A DNA stretch of 64,000 nt from Watersipora subatra (Eukaryota > Bryozoa > Gymnolaemata > Cheilostomatida > Watersiporidae), in contig NC_088711.1 in NCBI RefSeq assembly GCF_963576615.1, forward strand, positions 4,154,001 through 4,218,000, in the 5' to 3' direction. Positions 13,001 through 24,441 of this stretch are shown here, one piece after another. Every line of letters begins with the position of its first letter. The stretch's first letter is position 1. The notes under the pieces were generated by a model, which was given only the letters and a program-made list of their open reading frames with translations, had not been told where the DNA came from and searched no databases. The translations under genes were made by a program, and so were the position numbers.

Positions 13001-16000
13001 GCCCCTACCTGGTGACTAGGGAACTGCAGAGAGTTGGCTGCTGCCTTTTTACCAGCTTGCGGATGAGCGGATGTATGATTGGTCTTTAAATTCGACCTTG
13101 ACCTAGTTCTATGTGTGTACCTATGCAGAAATGCAAATGATTACATTAAAACATTCTGATAAATGTGAAGATTCCAGCATCATATCAATAGGATAAATGC
13201 ATTTGTGGACTGCGTCTAATGACAAAGAGAAAAAAGTAATATTAAAGGTAACATACATGAAAACAATACGAACAAGCAGTCATAATAAAATGACTCCAGC
13301 AAATATGAGGTTCATGTTTGAGAAAGTCGAATAAGCGTTAAGAAATAAGGGAATTAGGATGTTTTCAACAGAAATGGGAGAAAACATAATACTCTGTAAT
13401 GGAGTCACTAACACAGCCTTGCAAACCCACTTATTTATATACTTAGGGGTACACAAATCCTAACACTCACCAATTTCTTATTCATTCTTAATTCGTACTA
13501 ACTCTCTCTCTCATAGTCCATACTAACTCTCTCACACATAGTACATACTAACTCTCTCTCTCATAGTCCATACTAACCCTCTCTCTCATAGTACATACTA
13601 ACTCTCTCTCTCTCATAGTCCATACCAACTCTCTCTCTCTCATAGTCCATACTAACTCACTCTCTCATAGTACATACCAACTCTCTCTCATAGTCCATAC
13701 TAACTCACTCTCTCATAGTCCATACCAACTCTCTCTCATAGTCCATACTAACTCACTCTCTCATAGTTCATACTAACTCTCTCTCTCTCATAGTCCATAC
13801 TAACTCTCTCTCTCATAGTCCATACTAACTCTCTCTCTCATAGTCCATACTAACTCTCTCTCTCATAGTACATACTAACTCTCTCACATAGTCCATACTA
13901 ACTCTCTCTCTCATAGTCCATACTAACTCTCTCTCTCATAGTTCATACTAACTCTCTCTCTCATAGTTCATACTAACTCTCTCACATAGTCCATACTAAC
14001 TCTCTCTCATAGTTCATACTAACTCTCTCTCTCTCACATACACACATTACCTTGGTTTCACGTAGTGCTCATCCGAAGAGTCAGAGTCGTGATGCTGCTG
14101 CACTTTGCTGCCCTCAGCTATTTGCAATCGCAGCAGGCGACTGGAGGAGCCAATAGCAAGGACTATCTGGTCATGGGTGAGCTGAGATACTGCCTGACCA
14201 TTCACCGTCACCAGGTGGTCACCATCCTTCAAACCTGGCATGTTCTAGCAGCATTATAACTATTCTATGTCTCTATTGTTTTTACTTACAGCATTTACTA
14301 TAATAATACCATAGCAATTTATGTGTATACCACAAAACACTTCAGCTCTAGTAAATGATTGCATCAGCGCTATGTTCTCCAGCTATGTTCTCCATAGCTG
14401 CCTGCATTTGGCAGAAAACAAAGTAATGTAATCAGCAGTGAGAGAACTGACAGACTTCATCACATGTCAACTGTATAGAATCAAGTCGCAAGTGGGATAA
14501 ATAATCACAATCATACTCCTTGACAGAAGTATGAACCCACATATTAGAAATGCACGCTGGAACACTAGCAAATACCTTTTCGTGTACGAAGAATCAAAGC
14601 AGTGAGCAAGTTTGTGTCCTTGAAATAAAGCGGAATGCAAATATTAGAGTGCATTAGCGAATATTTTTATTTGTGATGCAGTCGTGTTTTCACATCTGCT
14701 ACGACCATGACCCTTGCCCTCCTTTTCTCCCCTCCCATCTGGGAATTAGCCTATGAAAATTCTAAACCAGGAAAATGGAAACCCCTTTATGAAACATACA
14801 TTAGAAATCATCTTATTCACGTATAGATAGAGTGAATCACTTTTGTTAAGGACTTCATTTGCTAGGACTTCATTTGTTACAGATGCTGGGTATAGTTAGC
14901 TTCCAGAAACACAGCCTTAGCTATGATATTTTTGCGTCAAAAAGTAAAACATGCTGTTGAAACCTTGTTCACCCACTAATCTAGTGTATAGCAGCGTACG
15001 CAGACGTTGTCAACAACAGTAATTACAGAGTCTCTGCCTAATCATTGTCGCCATCTAAAGACCACACGCACACATACGTAAATAATAAACTGCCAGCCTT
15101 CTATAGGTGAGCAGCCTTTATAATTGCTAGGAAGCAAACGTATTGCAAGATTCGGTCTCCTTATTGTGACACTGACAGCTATGAATTAGGTGGCCGTCTA
15201 ATAAAATGAAATACATTATACAGACAACAATCATTTTATAGTTGAAGATCTCTTGTTTCAAATGTCTAAACTTCTGAACTAAAATATTTGTTCCTTAGAA
15301 TTTTATTTTCAAACAGTACTTGCATACCAAAAGTTAGCCTGTCTTGACAAACTGTTGTTTTTGCGGAGTTGTCCCCCGTCGAGCAGAGCGAGCAAAACAA
15401 CAGCTTGTCACAATACGCACTGCACCTGATGCATCAGCTGCACTGGAAGGGAGTTGTTCTCTTCCTCCTATGCAACTTGGCTGTGATGTTATGTCGGTCG
15501 CTCCCTTGGCAATCATAACAGATTTAGCGCAAAAATTTATGTTGAAAAAAAAAACGTTTAACCAGAGACCAGACTCTGCGATAAAATTTAGTAAAACTTA
15601 AGAATAAAATAAATTAAAAATAAAATCAATAAGAACAAATAATTAAGACTGATACAAAAATACAAATGAAACTGACTGAGCGCACAAATAACAACATGTT
15701 TAGTTGCTGTTGTTGCCTAAGTTCTTAAGTTCAACTAAAGTTCACCGCAGATACTGGTCTCTGGTTAAACACTGCTGTCTTATTTTTTTCTACATCAATT
15801 TTTGCGCTAAATCCGTTTTGATTACCAATGGACAATCGACATAACATCGCAGCCAAGCCGCATAGACGGAAGAAAACAACTCCCTTTCGGTGCAGCTGAT
15901 GCATCAGGTGCAGTGCGTATTATGACAAGCTGTTGTTTTGCTCGCCCCGCTCGCTGGGGGACAACTCCACATAAACAACAGTTTGTCAAGACAGGCTAAC

Positions 16001-17324
16001 CAAAAGTAAATGTGAACAAATACTCACAAAAACCAATGTTCAGACGTGAAGAGAAATTTCAAGTTGAAATACCATAGTTTGAGTCTTGCTGACCAGCCGT
16101 CAGATGGCCCAGCAAGGAACAGCCAACCGGCATCAATCTACTGTATTTACAGATATATACTTATTTAGTGAGTTTCTGCGCCAGAAAATACATGTAGCAT
16201 CCAAGCTTCCTGAGAAAGTAAATGTGGTCACATGAATCTCTATTTACAGTAAACAGTACACAAATTTGCCAGTGCTGAAGATCAAGAAATGTCTTTGATT
16301 TTATCGACAAATTATAGCACCAGGGGCCTGCCACCGACTTACCTTGAGAGTCTGCTGGACTCCCTGCTACAATATTTCCCAAGATGCATGGCTGGTGTCC
16401 AGAAATGGTAAATCCATAGCCTTGCTTCCCACGATATATTTCGACAGTCTTTAACCCGTGGGCTTGTCTCTTTTTGCGTCTCTTTTGGGATAGCATGTTC
16501 TGTATCACAAAGAAAGACGTTATTAATGGAACCAAGATTACCGCATGAGAAAGTTTGTAGTCATGTGTTGCTACAAGGTTGTTATTACTGTACATATTTC
16601 CTCATCAAATGCTTGTACATGTAGGCACATCTATCCGGCAACCAACTACAGCATTTTATATTATAATGTGACATATTGAACTAGCTCAGCCGTTCTCATA
16701 ACCCAAACACCACTTGAATACCAGCCTCAATAAAAAGATGTGCCGTGACATTTGACCTGTAACATACACGGAGAACATGTTCACCAGGATACTTGTGAGT
16801 TTTTGAGGAGGTGGGATAAGTAAGTTATGCTGGATTTACTGCACTAATTAATGTCTCCATATGAACGTGCCGTAGTGGTTATCATGGGACACTTGAGTGA
16901 AAAGTCTGGTAAAAGTTAAAACGAAAACATGAGGAAATAAAAAACTACCATAAAACCTCTATTTGAATCGTAATCTTTATTTGAGCGTCACCTCTAATAG
17001 AACACCACTATAGAAGACGAATTGAAGAATACAAAGCCACCCTTTAATTGAACGCAACTTCTACTTGCCCGCCCCTTTGACATTTATTGATCTTTTTACG
17101 AACCCGTGATAAAAAATTATCAGTAGAAAAGCGTCTACAAAGTAGTACTAATAATGACTCGGTTACATCATTAACCAATCATTTTTCTCATTAATGCTGT
17201 AATGGTTGTCATGATTTTAGTGACGGTGTACCTGAGAAGATTGATTGTCACAATCATCAGAACTACACTCTGATTCAAAGTTACTAAGGTCTAAATTATA
17301 TCCTTTGTTTTCGGATTCGTCCAT
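4029..17324 (-). CDS. RGS12: RGS12-like regulator of G-protein signalling (PDZ-PTB-RGS), 3' part off window
   Basis: R12-family RGS protein: a GTPase-activating protein for Gi/o alpha subunits and a scaffold through its PDZ and PTB domains. Exons in transcript order: 17324-17232 (candidate start), 16499-16343, 14234-14051, 13120-13009, 10810-9871, 9331-9126, 8886-8737, 5966-5816, 4375-4029. All junctions are GT-AG and the phases agree, giving about 780 residues. PDZ: residues ~48-128, with GKQGYGFTISG, GSPADSQ and LKDGDHLVTVNG. PTB: ~294-450, with VGYVGSIEMPQ, DDKRFFGLVTIQ and CHVFMVDP, all matching vertebrate RGS12. A proline-rich segment (KPPPPIPPKP) precedes the start of the RGS domain (NVAGWPGRFEE). 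The rest of RGS, the RBDs and GoLoco must lie left of position 1 if present. The first exon is the least certain. The acceptor at 4375 has a weak pyrimidine tract, and the donor at 4029 could instead be about 6 nt upstream. Confidence 0.88.
6161..7962 (-). mobile_element. Tc1/mariner-superfamily DNA transposon, degenerate
   Basis: A 1.8-kb element with inverted ends cagtcgtggccaaa / ttggccacgactg flanked by TA on both sides (6159-6160 and 7963-7964), the target duplication of Tc1/mariner elements. It sits in an intron of the RGS12-like gene, and its transposase lies on the same strand as that gene. Length and ends are typical of a near-complete copy. Confidence 0.93.
6445..7536 (-). pseudogene. 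Tc1-like transposase remnant
   Basis: The minus strand encodes the recognisable Tc1 transposase order. An N-terminal helix-turn-helix region begins MSKHLQETDRAVVIHLHERG. The first catalytic Asp is in VIFIDES, then TVMIWGCF, the second Asp in QPDNAPCHTA, and the Glu in SPDLNPIENLW. The spacing fits a DD34E enzyme of about 340-360 residues. The frame is broken: the N-terminal part needs a frame change, and a TGA replaces a Trp codon at 6814-6816. This copy therefore cannot make transposase, although its ends could still be recognised in trans. Confidence 0.9.
7940..8022. repeat. 22-bp tandem repeat of the Tc1 end
   Basis: The right end of the Tc1 element (ccacgactgtacttctagc plus a few bases) is repeated about three times head to tail, so host flank and inverted-repeat tip are duplicated together. 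Confidence 0.85.
9650..9725 (-). repeat. tRNA-derived SINE-like fragment
   Basis: On the minus strand a box-A-like TAGCTGATGCTG is followed about 30 nt later by a box-B-like GGTTCAAGTC, the spacing of an internal polymerase III promoter. It does not fold as a complete tRNA. Confidence 0.5.
13490..14040. repeat. ~24-26-bp CT-rich minisatellite in an RGS12 intron
   Basis: More than 20 copies of a unit built from (tc)n followed by atagtccatactaac, with variable TC-run length. The array ends about 10 nt inside the intron next to the 5' splice site of the PDZ exon (donor at 14050), so the transcript carries a long GAGA-rich tract immediately after the exon. Confidence 0.95.
15334..15999. mobile_element. 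Long-inverted-repeat element (family D), 666 bp
   Basis: The two ends are inverted copies of each other for about 250 bp (start TTAGCCTGTCTTGACAAACT; end is its inverse). The flanks carry the 7-bp direct repeat CCAAAAG at 15327-15333 and 16000-16006. No transposase frame is present. This is a fold-back or MITE-like DNA transposon; the superfamily is unassigned. It lies in an RGS12 intron. Confidence 0.88.
16944..17215 (-). mobile_element. Family B fragment (right end, inverted)
   Basis: Starts ctaccataaaacctctattt, the inverse of the right end of family B copy 1, and follows that copy for about 270 bp (including the inverse of its gttcataaagatcaaaa segment) before similarity fades. If the candidate first RGS12 exon is right, this lies in intron 1. 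Confidence 0.7.
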
Positions 17325-17352
17325 AACGTGGTTTACAATCTTACCTGAAAAC

Positions 17353-18265
17353 TTGAAAGGTTAACTTGCAAGAAAATTCACATAACAGGTATTTGGTATC
17401 AAAAGATTCACCATGTCTTACTCTGCTGTGTTGTAGGTGCCAAATATGTGGAAATGTGATTACAAGCTCTTAAAAACTCAAAACGAACTGTTAATCGCAG
17501 CCATTACGAAAACACCATAGATCCCTTTTCTAAACGGCTCAAATGGGACGTAGTTGAACACGGTGGCTTCTGTTTACACTTTCATGCAACCTCATTCGTC
17601 GAAATATTTTTACAAATATACTTCACGCATTCAATAAAACCATGTCTATTGTCCTTACACGTCTATTTCATCATCATTGTAATGCTGTCACTTTGAGCAC
17701 TGATATCTCAGAACCTACCGTAAAAATTCGTTTAATTTTTTAACCTTTGCTCGAAGGAGTGTGTATCATCCTCTGATAAACATGAGGAGCCTGTTGGTCA
17801 CTTGTGATAGTCGAAAAATGCTGCAGAAATTGTTCAGGCCATTTGGCAGGAAGTATGGGTCACATGATCAGATTACAGCTAGATGATTAGACCAGGCTGA
17901 AACGAAATTGTAAAGTAGTGAGCATCTACATTCGATACGGGCTTTCCCGGTAAAACCCGAAGTGTTTGTCATAAATTAGTGCTACGAGACATTTTACATT
18001 GAGCCGTTTATTGGCCTTTCATTTCACGTGATAACATCACATGTCAAAACAATAACCACAATGTTTGAGCACGTCATCGAAATAAAGAGATTCCAAACTT
18101 CGGCGTTTTCGTGATGGCTGCGATTAACTGTTCGTTTTTGAGCTTTTAAGAGCTTGTAATGACATTTTCACATATTTTACACCTACAACACAGCAGAGAA
18201 AGATATGGTGAACCTTTTGATACCAAACAGCTGTAATGTGAATTTTCTTGCAAGTCAACCTTTAA
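17353..18265 (+). mobile_element. TTAA inverted-repeat element (family A), copy 2
   Basis: Same element as at 304-1188. The right TTAA is intact (18262-18265); the left one has decayed to ttga. Several internal segments differ from copies 1, 3 and 5, so it looks like a separate subfamily. It begins about 29 bp upstream of the candidate RGS12 start codon. Confidence 0.85.
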
Positions 18266-20709
18266 GGCGTTTTGCTGAACGATCAGAAAACTCTTCAGGA
18301 ACACTGTATGACATAATAGCAGCCATTTCTTTAACTTTAAAACCTTGAAATCTCTTTAAAAATTAAAAACATTATGTACGTTTTTAACTCCAAATATTTA
18401 TGATTTTTATTTAAAATTTTGAAAACGATACCATCAAAATACTTAACAGCACCTAATATTACTATACATTACCTAATATACAGCCTAACATTTTATAATC
18501 AAAGTAATTCCTCATTAACTCGGTCTGATAGTCAGACAAGAATATATCTTGGAAGTACAGGTCTCCTGACACCAGTTCACGAGACTTGTATGTTGTTCTA
18601 ATACATGCAGTAGAAGAGCGTGGAGCGCAGTGAGCAATAACAACTGAGCGTAAAGTATACGCTGGAGACATCGGTAGGACAAACATAAACAAACTACTGG
18701 CTGATGGCAATAAACAAGGAGGAAAATGACCTAGCTAAAGCAGGACTGGGCTTGGAGAAACTTGATTGCTGCTAGCATCCTCACTCTAACATCTTAAACC
18801 TCTATCCCGTGTGACATCTACAAAAATAGTGTACAGAGATGCAATTGTCTCATAGAAAGTCAAACAAGCAAAATAATCGGTCAAGCAGTGAGCAAATACA
18901 TGTATGGTGAAATGCCAAACTTCATGGCCAATCATTACAAGTAATTCGGAATGGGGTTGATGGTTCTTGAAACAAGCAAAGTGTATCTGTATCTACCAGC
19001 TGAGACTATTGTTGATAGTAGCTAGTAATCGTTTTTATAGTAGCTAGTAGTCGTGATGATGTTAGCCACAGTAATAGTCGTGTTGATAGTAGCTAGTAGC
19101 CGTGTTGATAGTAGCTAGTAGTCGTGTTGATAGTAGCTAGTCGTCGTGTTGATAATAGCTAGTAATCGTGTTGATAGTAGCTAGTAATAGTGTTGATAGT
19201 AGCTAGTAATAGTGTTGATAGTAGCTAGTAATAGTGTTAATAGTAGCTAGTAATCGTGATGATGTTAGCTAGTAATCGTGTTGATAGTAGCTAGTAGTCG
19301 TGTTGATAGTAGCTAGTAGTCGTGTTGATAGTAGCTAGTAGTCGTGTTGATAATAGCTAGTAATCGTGTTGATAGTAGCTAGTAATAGTGTTGATAGTAG
19401 CTAGTAGTCGTGTTGATAGTAGCTAGTAGTCGTGTTGATAATAGCTAGTAGTCGTGTTGATAGTAGCTAGTAGTCGTGTTGATAATAGCTAGTAATCGTG
19501 TTGATAGTAGCTAGTAATAGTGTTGATAGTAGCTAGCAATAGTGTTGATAGTAGCTAGTAATAGTGTTAATAGTAGCTAGTAATCGTGATGATGTTAGCT
19601 AGTAATCGTGTTGATACTAGCTAGTAACCATGTTGATAGCAGCTAGTAGTCTAACTGTAGATAATAGCAGCTAGTCTTGTTGGTGATAGTAGCTATAAGT
19701 TAGTAGTCTCTGTTATCTGTAGCAAGAATTAAATAATCCATTTTCAAACTGCCCAATGTAAAAGTCAAATTAGCATGAGCAGAGGAACTTGCTTTTTTAC
19801 AAAAGTCATTAGAATCAACATTGTTGATCATATTGTGACAAGGTGCAAGATTCTCTCGAAGAGGAGTGAGTCTCTGGAAATTAAAGCTCAAAGTAAATCA
19901 TTGTTGGATTAATGAATATGTTCAATTTGTAAGCTGGAAAAACTTTAAAACAAAAATATGCAAACAGCAATAAAAGTTACTTAAATAGAGGAATGAATTC
20001 ACAAGAGTAACTGTAAACTACACAAACCAGCTTAATATCTTACATCATGCTACAAACCTTTCACTACCCAAATATATTTGGGTAGAGAAAGTGTATATAT
20101 GCAAACATTCAAATCTAATGGCACCCCGATGTGTTCCTAAACCAGTTGTGAATGTGTATACATATACTGCATACATTAGAGCTATTTCTAAAAAGCGAGA
20201 CTACAAGTTGAGTAGCCGCAAATCAATTACACGGACAACAAACTTAACACAATAAAAAATGATTCAAATGAAAACACTAGCACAAAGACCCATTCATGCT
20301 AGCGATGAACAGCAAACTATGGTGTTATAATAGTATCCAATTACCATATAGCGAAATGTTTTAGGGGTAAGCAAGATGCCAACAACCATTAGTGAATGTG
20401 TTTGCCACTACTCAAACGTCAGCAGACATCACTAGTATTACAGTCAAATAACCATGAGGATTAAGAGCTGAATAGTGTATTCTGGTGATCAAGAATGATT
20501 AATACAAACTTGGAGCTAGCTTCAGAGGCCAGAAAAGAGATTTCGCCACAGAGCAAAAGGAAATATCACTTACAGCAATGTATATGTTATTATTGGAGCA
20601 AAGGATACAAATACATTGCCTATTTCTTGAAAACGTGATCATTTGAAAAAGCATAATTGCACTGATCCTTATTTAGCCAAAGGGACTATAAAAGCAGGAA
20701 CGTTGACAC
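18266..20709. other. Intergenic, no gene seen
   Basis: Between two family A copies. Apart from the 22-bp array at 19010-19690, I see only AT-rich sequence without coding signal on either strand. Confidence 0.5.
19010..19690. repeat. 22-bp minisatellite
   Basis: About 30 copies of a 22-bp unit (core gttgatagtagctagtag plus tcgt or its aatcgt/aatagt variants). Variant units recur in the same order, for example the aatagt units followed by the gatgatgttagc unit at about 19200-19270 and again at about 19510-19595, so blocks of several units have been duplicated together. Confidence 0.95.
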
Positions 20710-21588
20710 TTAAAGGTTGACTTGCAACAAAATTCACATTACAGTTATTTGATATGAAAAGATTCACCATGTCTTTCTTTGTTGTGTTGTAGGTGCAAAT
20801 ATGTGGGAATGTGATTACAAGCTCTTAAAAGCTAAAAAACCAACAGTTAATCGCAGCCACACGAGATCGCCGTAGTTTGGATTCTCTTTCCAAAACAGCT
20901 CAAATGTGACGTAGTTGTGGTAGATGGTTTCTGTTTACACTTTCATGCAACCTTATTCATCGAAATATTTTCACAAATATACTTCACGCATTCAATAAAA
21001 CCATGTCTATTGTTCTTACGCGTCTATTTTATCGTCATTGTAATGCTGTCACTTTTAGCAGTGATATTTTATAACTTACCATAAAAATTCGTTTAACTTT
21101 TTAACCTTAGCTCAAAGGAGTGCATATTATTGTCTGATAATCATGACAAGCCTGTTGGTCACCTGTGATAATCGAAAAGTGCTGCAAAAAATATTTGCGA
21201 TGTAGTGGGTCACGTGATCAGATTCCGACTTGATTGAATAATGCCGAAACAAAACTGAAGTAGCGAGCATCTATATTTGATACGGGGTTTTCGGTAAACC
21301 CCGAAGTGTTTGTCATAAACTAGTGCTACGATAAGTTTTATATTGAACTTTTTATTGGCCTTTCAATTCACGTGAGAACATCACATGACAAGACGATAAC
21401 CAAATTTCATGACTACATCAGAGAAATAAAGAGATTCCAATCTACGGCGGCTTTTCGTTTTTGAGCTTTTAAGAGCTTGTAATCACATTTCCACATATGT
21501 GCCACTTACAACACAACAGAGTAAAACATGGTGAATCTTTTGATGCCAAATAACTGTAATGTGAATTTTGTTGCAAATCAACCTTTAA
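20710..21588 (+). mobile_element. TTAA inverted-repeat element (family A), copy 3
   Basis: Intact TTAA on both sides (20710-20713 and 21585-21588) and the same terminal and internal sequence as copy 1. Intergenic. Confidence 0.9.
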
Positions 21589-24441
21589 CAAAGAGTATTT
21601 CTTAGCTTGCAGGTGGCATTGCGGTCTCACAAGCAATAATAAACAGTTATAAGAGAATGCTTATTTTCGGGCACTTGTGATAGACAGCATTTCTACATCA
21701 ATAGTGTTTAGTATTCAAAATCAGACTTGAAATCATATCCCAACAACTTTTTTATTGTATTAAATTGGTTAATACTAAAATATTGGTTCAAAATTGTGCC
21801 TAACATCAACACTGTGAAAAACTAGTTAGCATGTGGACTTAGACCATTAGTAAGTGGCATATATATGAAATCTTGAATGATTCAAAATAAATAAAAGATC
21901 AGAAAAAATAATTTCAGCTAACAAAGTATCCGAGTACATTCCATATTAGTTAGAGCTTTAAGAATGAGCTTGGTTTCAATTGTGCTCTATGTATGTGAGT
22001 ATAGCAAAAATAAGCTTTATAAAAAGTAGTTAAGAGACTAAATCAAAGAATTTGCTAAATGCATTTAACTCTGCTATCCGCAACAGAATGAGTTTTCACA
22101 GCAAAACAAATGAGGTTGCATGCAGCTTTCAACAATACGCAATTAACAAGACAAGTACTCTGAAAATTGAAGAGTAATCTACAGATGAATCCAATTAAAG
22201 CATTTTTAAAGTTTACCAAACATTTTTGCTAAACATCAAGCAGTTAGTTATCATAGTCTACAAGCATTAATTATTTACTATTGCTGATTATGTATATGGG
22301 CTCTGCGAGTCATCCATCATGTACCAGTGTGAACATCATGTCTCACAACTAATCTACTTGTTCTACAATGTGAGACTGGAGTCTGAATGCCACCCATGTA
22401 CCTCAAGCATATATAACTGAACTAATTAAGGCTAAAGAATCTGTTGATTACGAAGCAGAGATAGTAACAATTGCATAAACTCTTTGGAAGGGTCAATGAA
22501 GCTGCAATAACTTCAAAATTATAAACTGCAGTCTCTTACATGATGAGTAAACATAATGTATAAAGATTGGATAGAGTATTAACTAGCACAAATTCTCATC
22601 GTCCGACATAGTTTTTTAATATATGTTGATTCATGTGGTATATCTGAAATTGAACATCAATCATGAAACTATGGCTGATTATTTGATGCAGACTAAAGTA
22701 AATATTTACAAAGCTATGATTCCAGTTGATTTCAAAGCTTTTGGCTCATGAGCAGATATGCTCATGTTATCAAGGTTGGCCATAGCCTTAATGTTATCAT
22801 GTGAATCAACAGCTATTCCCATTCAAAAGATAACAATAAATAGGTATAGGGCCTAAACCAGAAAACCCAAATATTTTTTGGGTATACTAGACCTATATTT
22901 TAGTTCGCATTAGTAATATGCTTTAATATTTTGCTTCAAAATCTCAATTGTTTGCCAAAAAGTTCTGCTGTACCATGTGGAGCCAGCAACTTTATCCTAC
23001 AAAACAATATTAATAAACTACATTTTGTGCTTGCACATGACCGGTATTTTATTTTAAAATTAAAACAAAGTAAAAGAAATTATTTTTTCTTTCATCGTCA
23101 AAATTGAATGACAGCCTCAAATGCAGCACCACAGAGGTGACAACGTTTCTAGAGCTTCGAAGACAACTAGCAATGCATGCAAAGATGCTCAAGACTGTTG
23201 ATGAAATGGACACCAACTCATGAAACTATTGTTTGCCAAAGATGTAACTGCTCACAAATTTTTAAACAGCTTAGACCTTAAGCTCATATAAAAAGAAAAC
23301 GTGCCACAATTTACTCAATGATTAAATCTTCTTTGCATCAAGGAAATTTGTTGTTGTTAAAACCAATGATATACAGCTCCCAGGGGGCTGTATATCATTG
23401 TTAAAACGAACACCTAGCAGTCCAGCAATTTAACCATAAATGGCTACATTCAATTATAAAATTAAGTTTGTTTATATTAGCTCAAAGCATTTTGATAGGC
23501 TGATGGAGACCTGATATGTGAAGTTGGAACGTACCAGTAGAATAAATATGGTAAATGTAATTTCCATTATTCATGATAGCAATATGTTATAAAAATGGAA
23601 AGCTTAATAAAAGCTATCCAAAAATGTTAATTTGCTCAGTTTTATTATATAATATTTGGCTAAGCAATGAAGGAGGAAATTTAATGCGCAGAGATCACTC
23701 TTTGATTCTTACGAGAATTTCACGACAGAAAAACTGACCTAATCTGTTCTGGCGTGCCCATAAATCATTTCTTATTGATAGCTGGGCTTTTGGCTAGTCC
23801 TCTTATTTTTGTCAATAAACAATCTCATTTCAAATTACTAATAAAAAACATTAATATGCAATACAATATAACGTTGCTCCACATTATGATTGAACGTCTC
23901 TTGCAATTATTTTTGCAAGCATATTAGCATGATATAAAAATGTTACAACAATTTAACTTACTATAACATTCCAGTGACTGTATACTAAAAGGGTTTATCC
24001 GTACTGTTGTGGGCTGCGATGCAAGAATGTAATTTTTGAACAATCTTATTCGTTGTTTATTTTGCTACACTAGGAACGGGCTTTTAGAATTGAACGGAGG
24101 ATGGGAAATGTTGCAATGATTGGTCAAATGTCAACACAGAGGTAAATTATTGGACGAAGTTTAAACGGATGCTTCTATATACTCGCATCGCTCAACAAAA
24201 TTAGGAAAATCAGATGTATTATGTATAGTATATTAGATATAATTTTAAAAATAACATTATTCTAAAAAATTAAAAGTATATGTTAAACATTTTATTCCAA
24301 AAAATACATGTTGAAGGCTAGATTTTATCAGTTATCTCTCCCGCTTGTCACGTGTACATCCTTTTTCTTCCATGCCATCGCCCGGGAGGGTAGCTTCACG
24401 CACGCGCTAGTCTGTAAATTTTCTCTTCGCAGTTGTAAGCG
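21589..24441. other. Intergenic, upstream of eIF3A
   Basis: AT-rich with no convincing exon. A short perfect-stem hairpin lies at 23365-23399. The last ~150 bp before the eIF3A start codon are more GC-rich and include a pyrimidine run (cctttttcttcc, about 24360) that could belong to the eIF3A promoter or 5' leader; this is not demonstrated. Confidence 0.5.
23365..23399. repeat. Short inverted repeat
   Basis: Arms aatgatatacagc and gctgtatatcatt around a short GC-rich loop. No gene lies close enough to suggest a terminator role. Confidence 0.6.
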
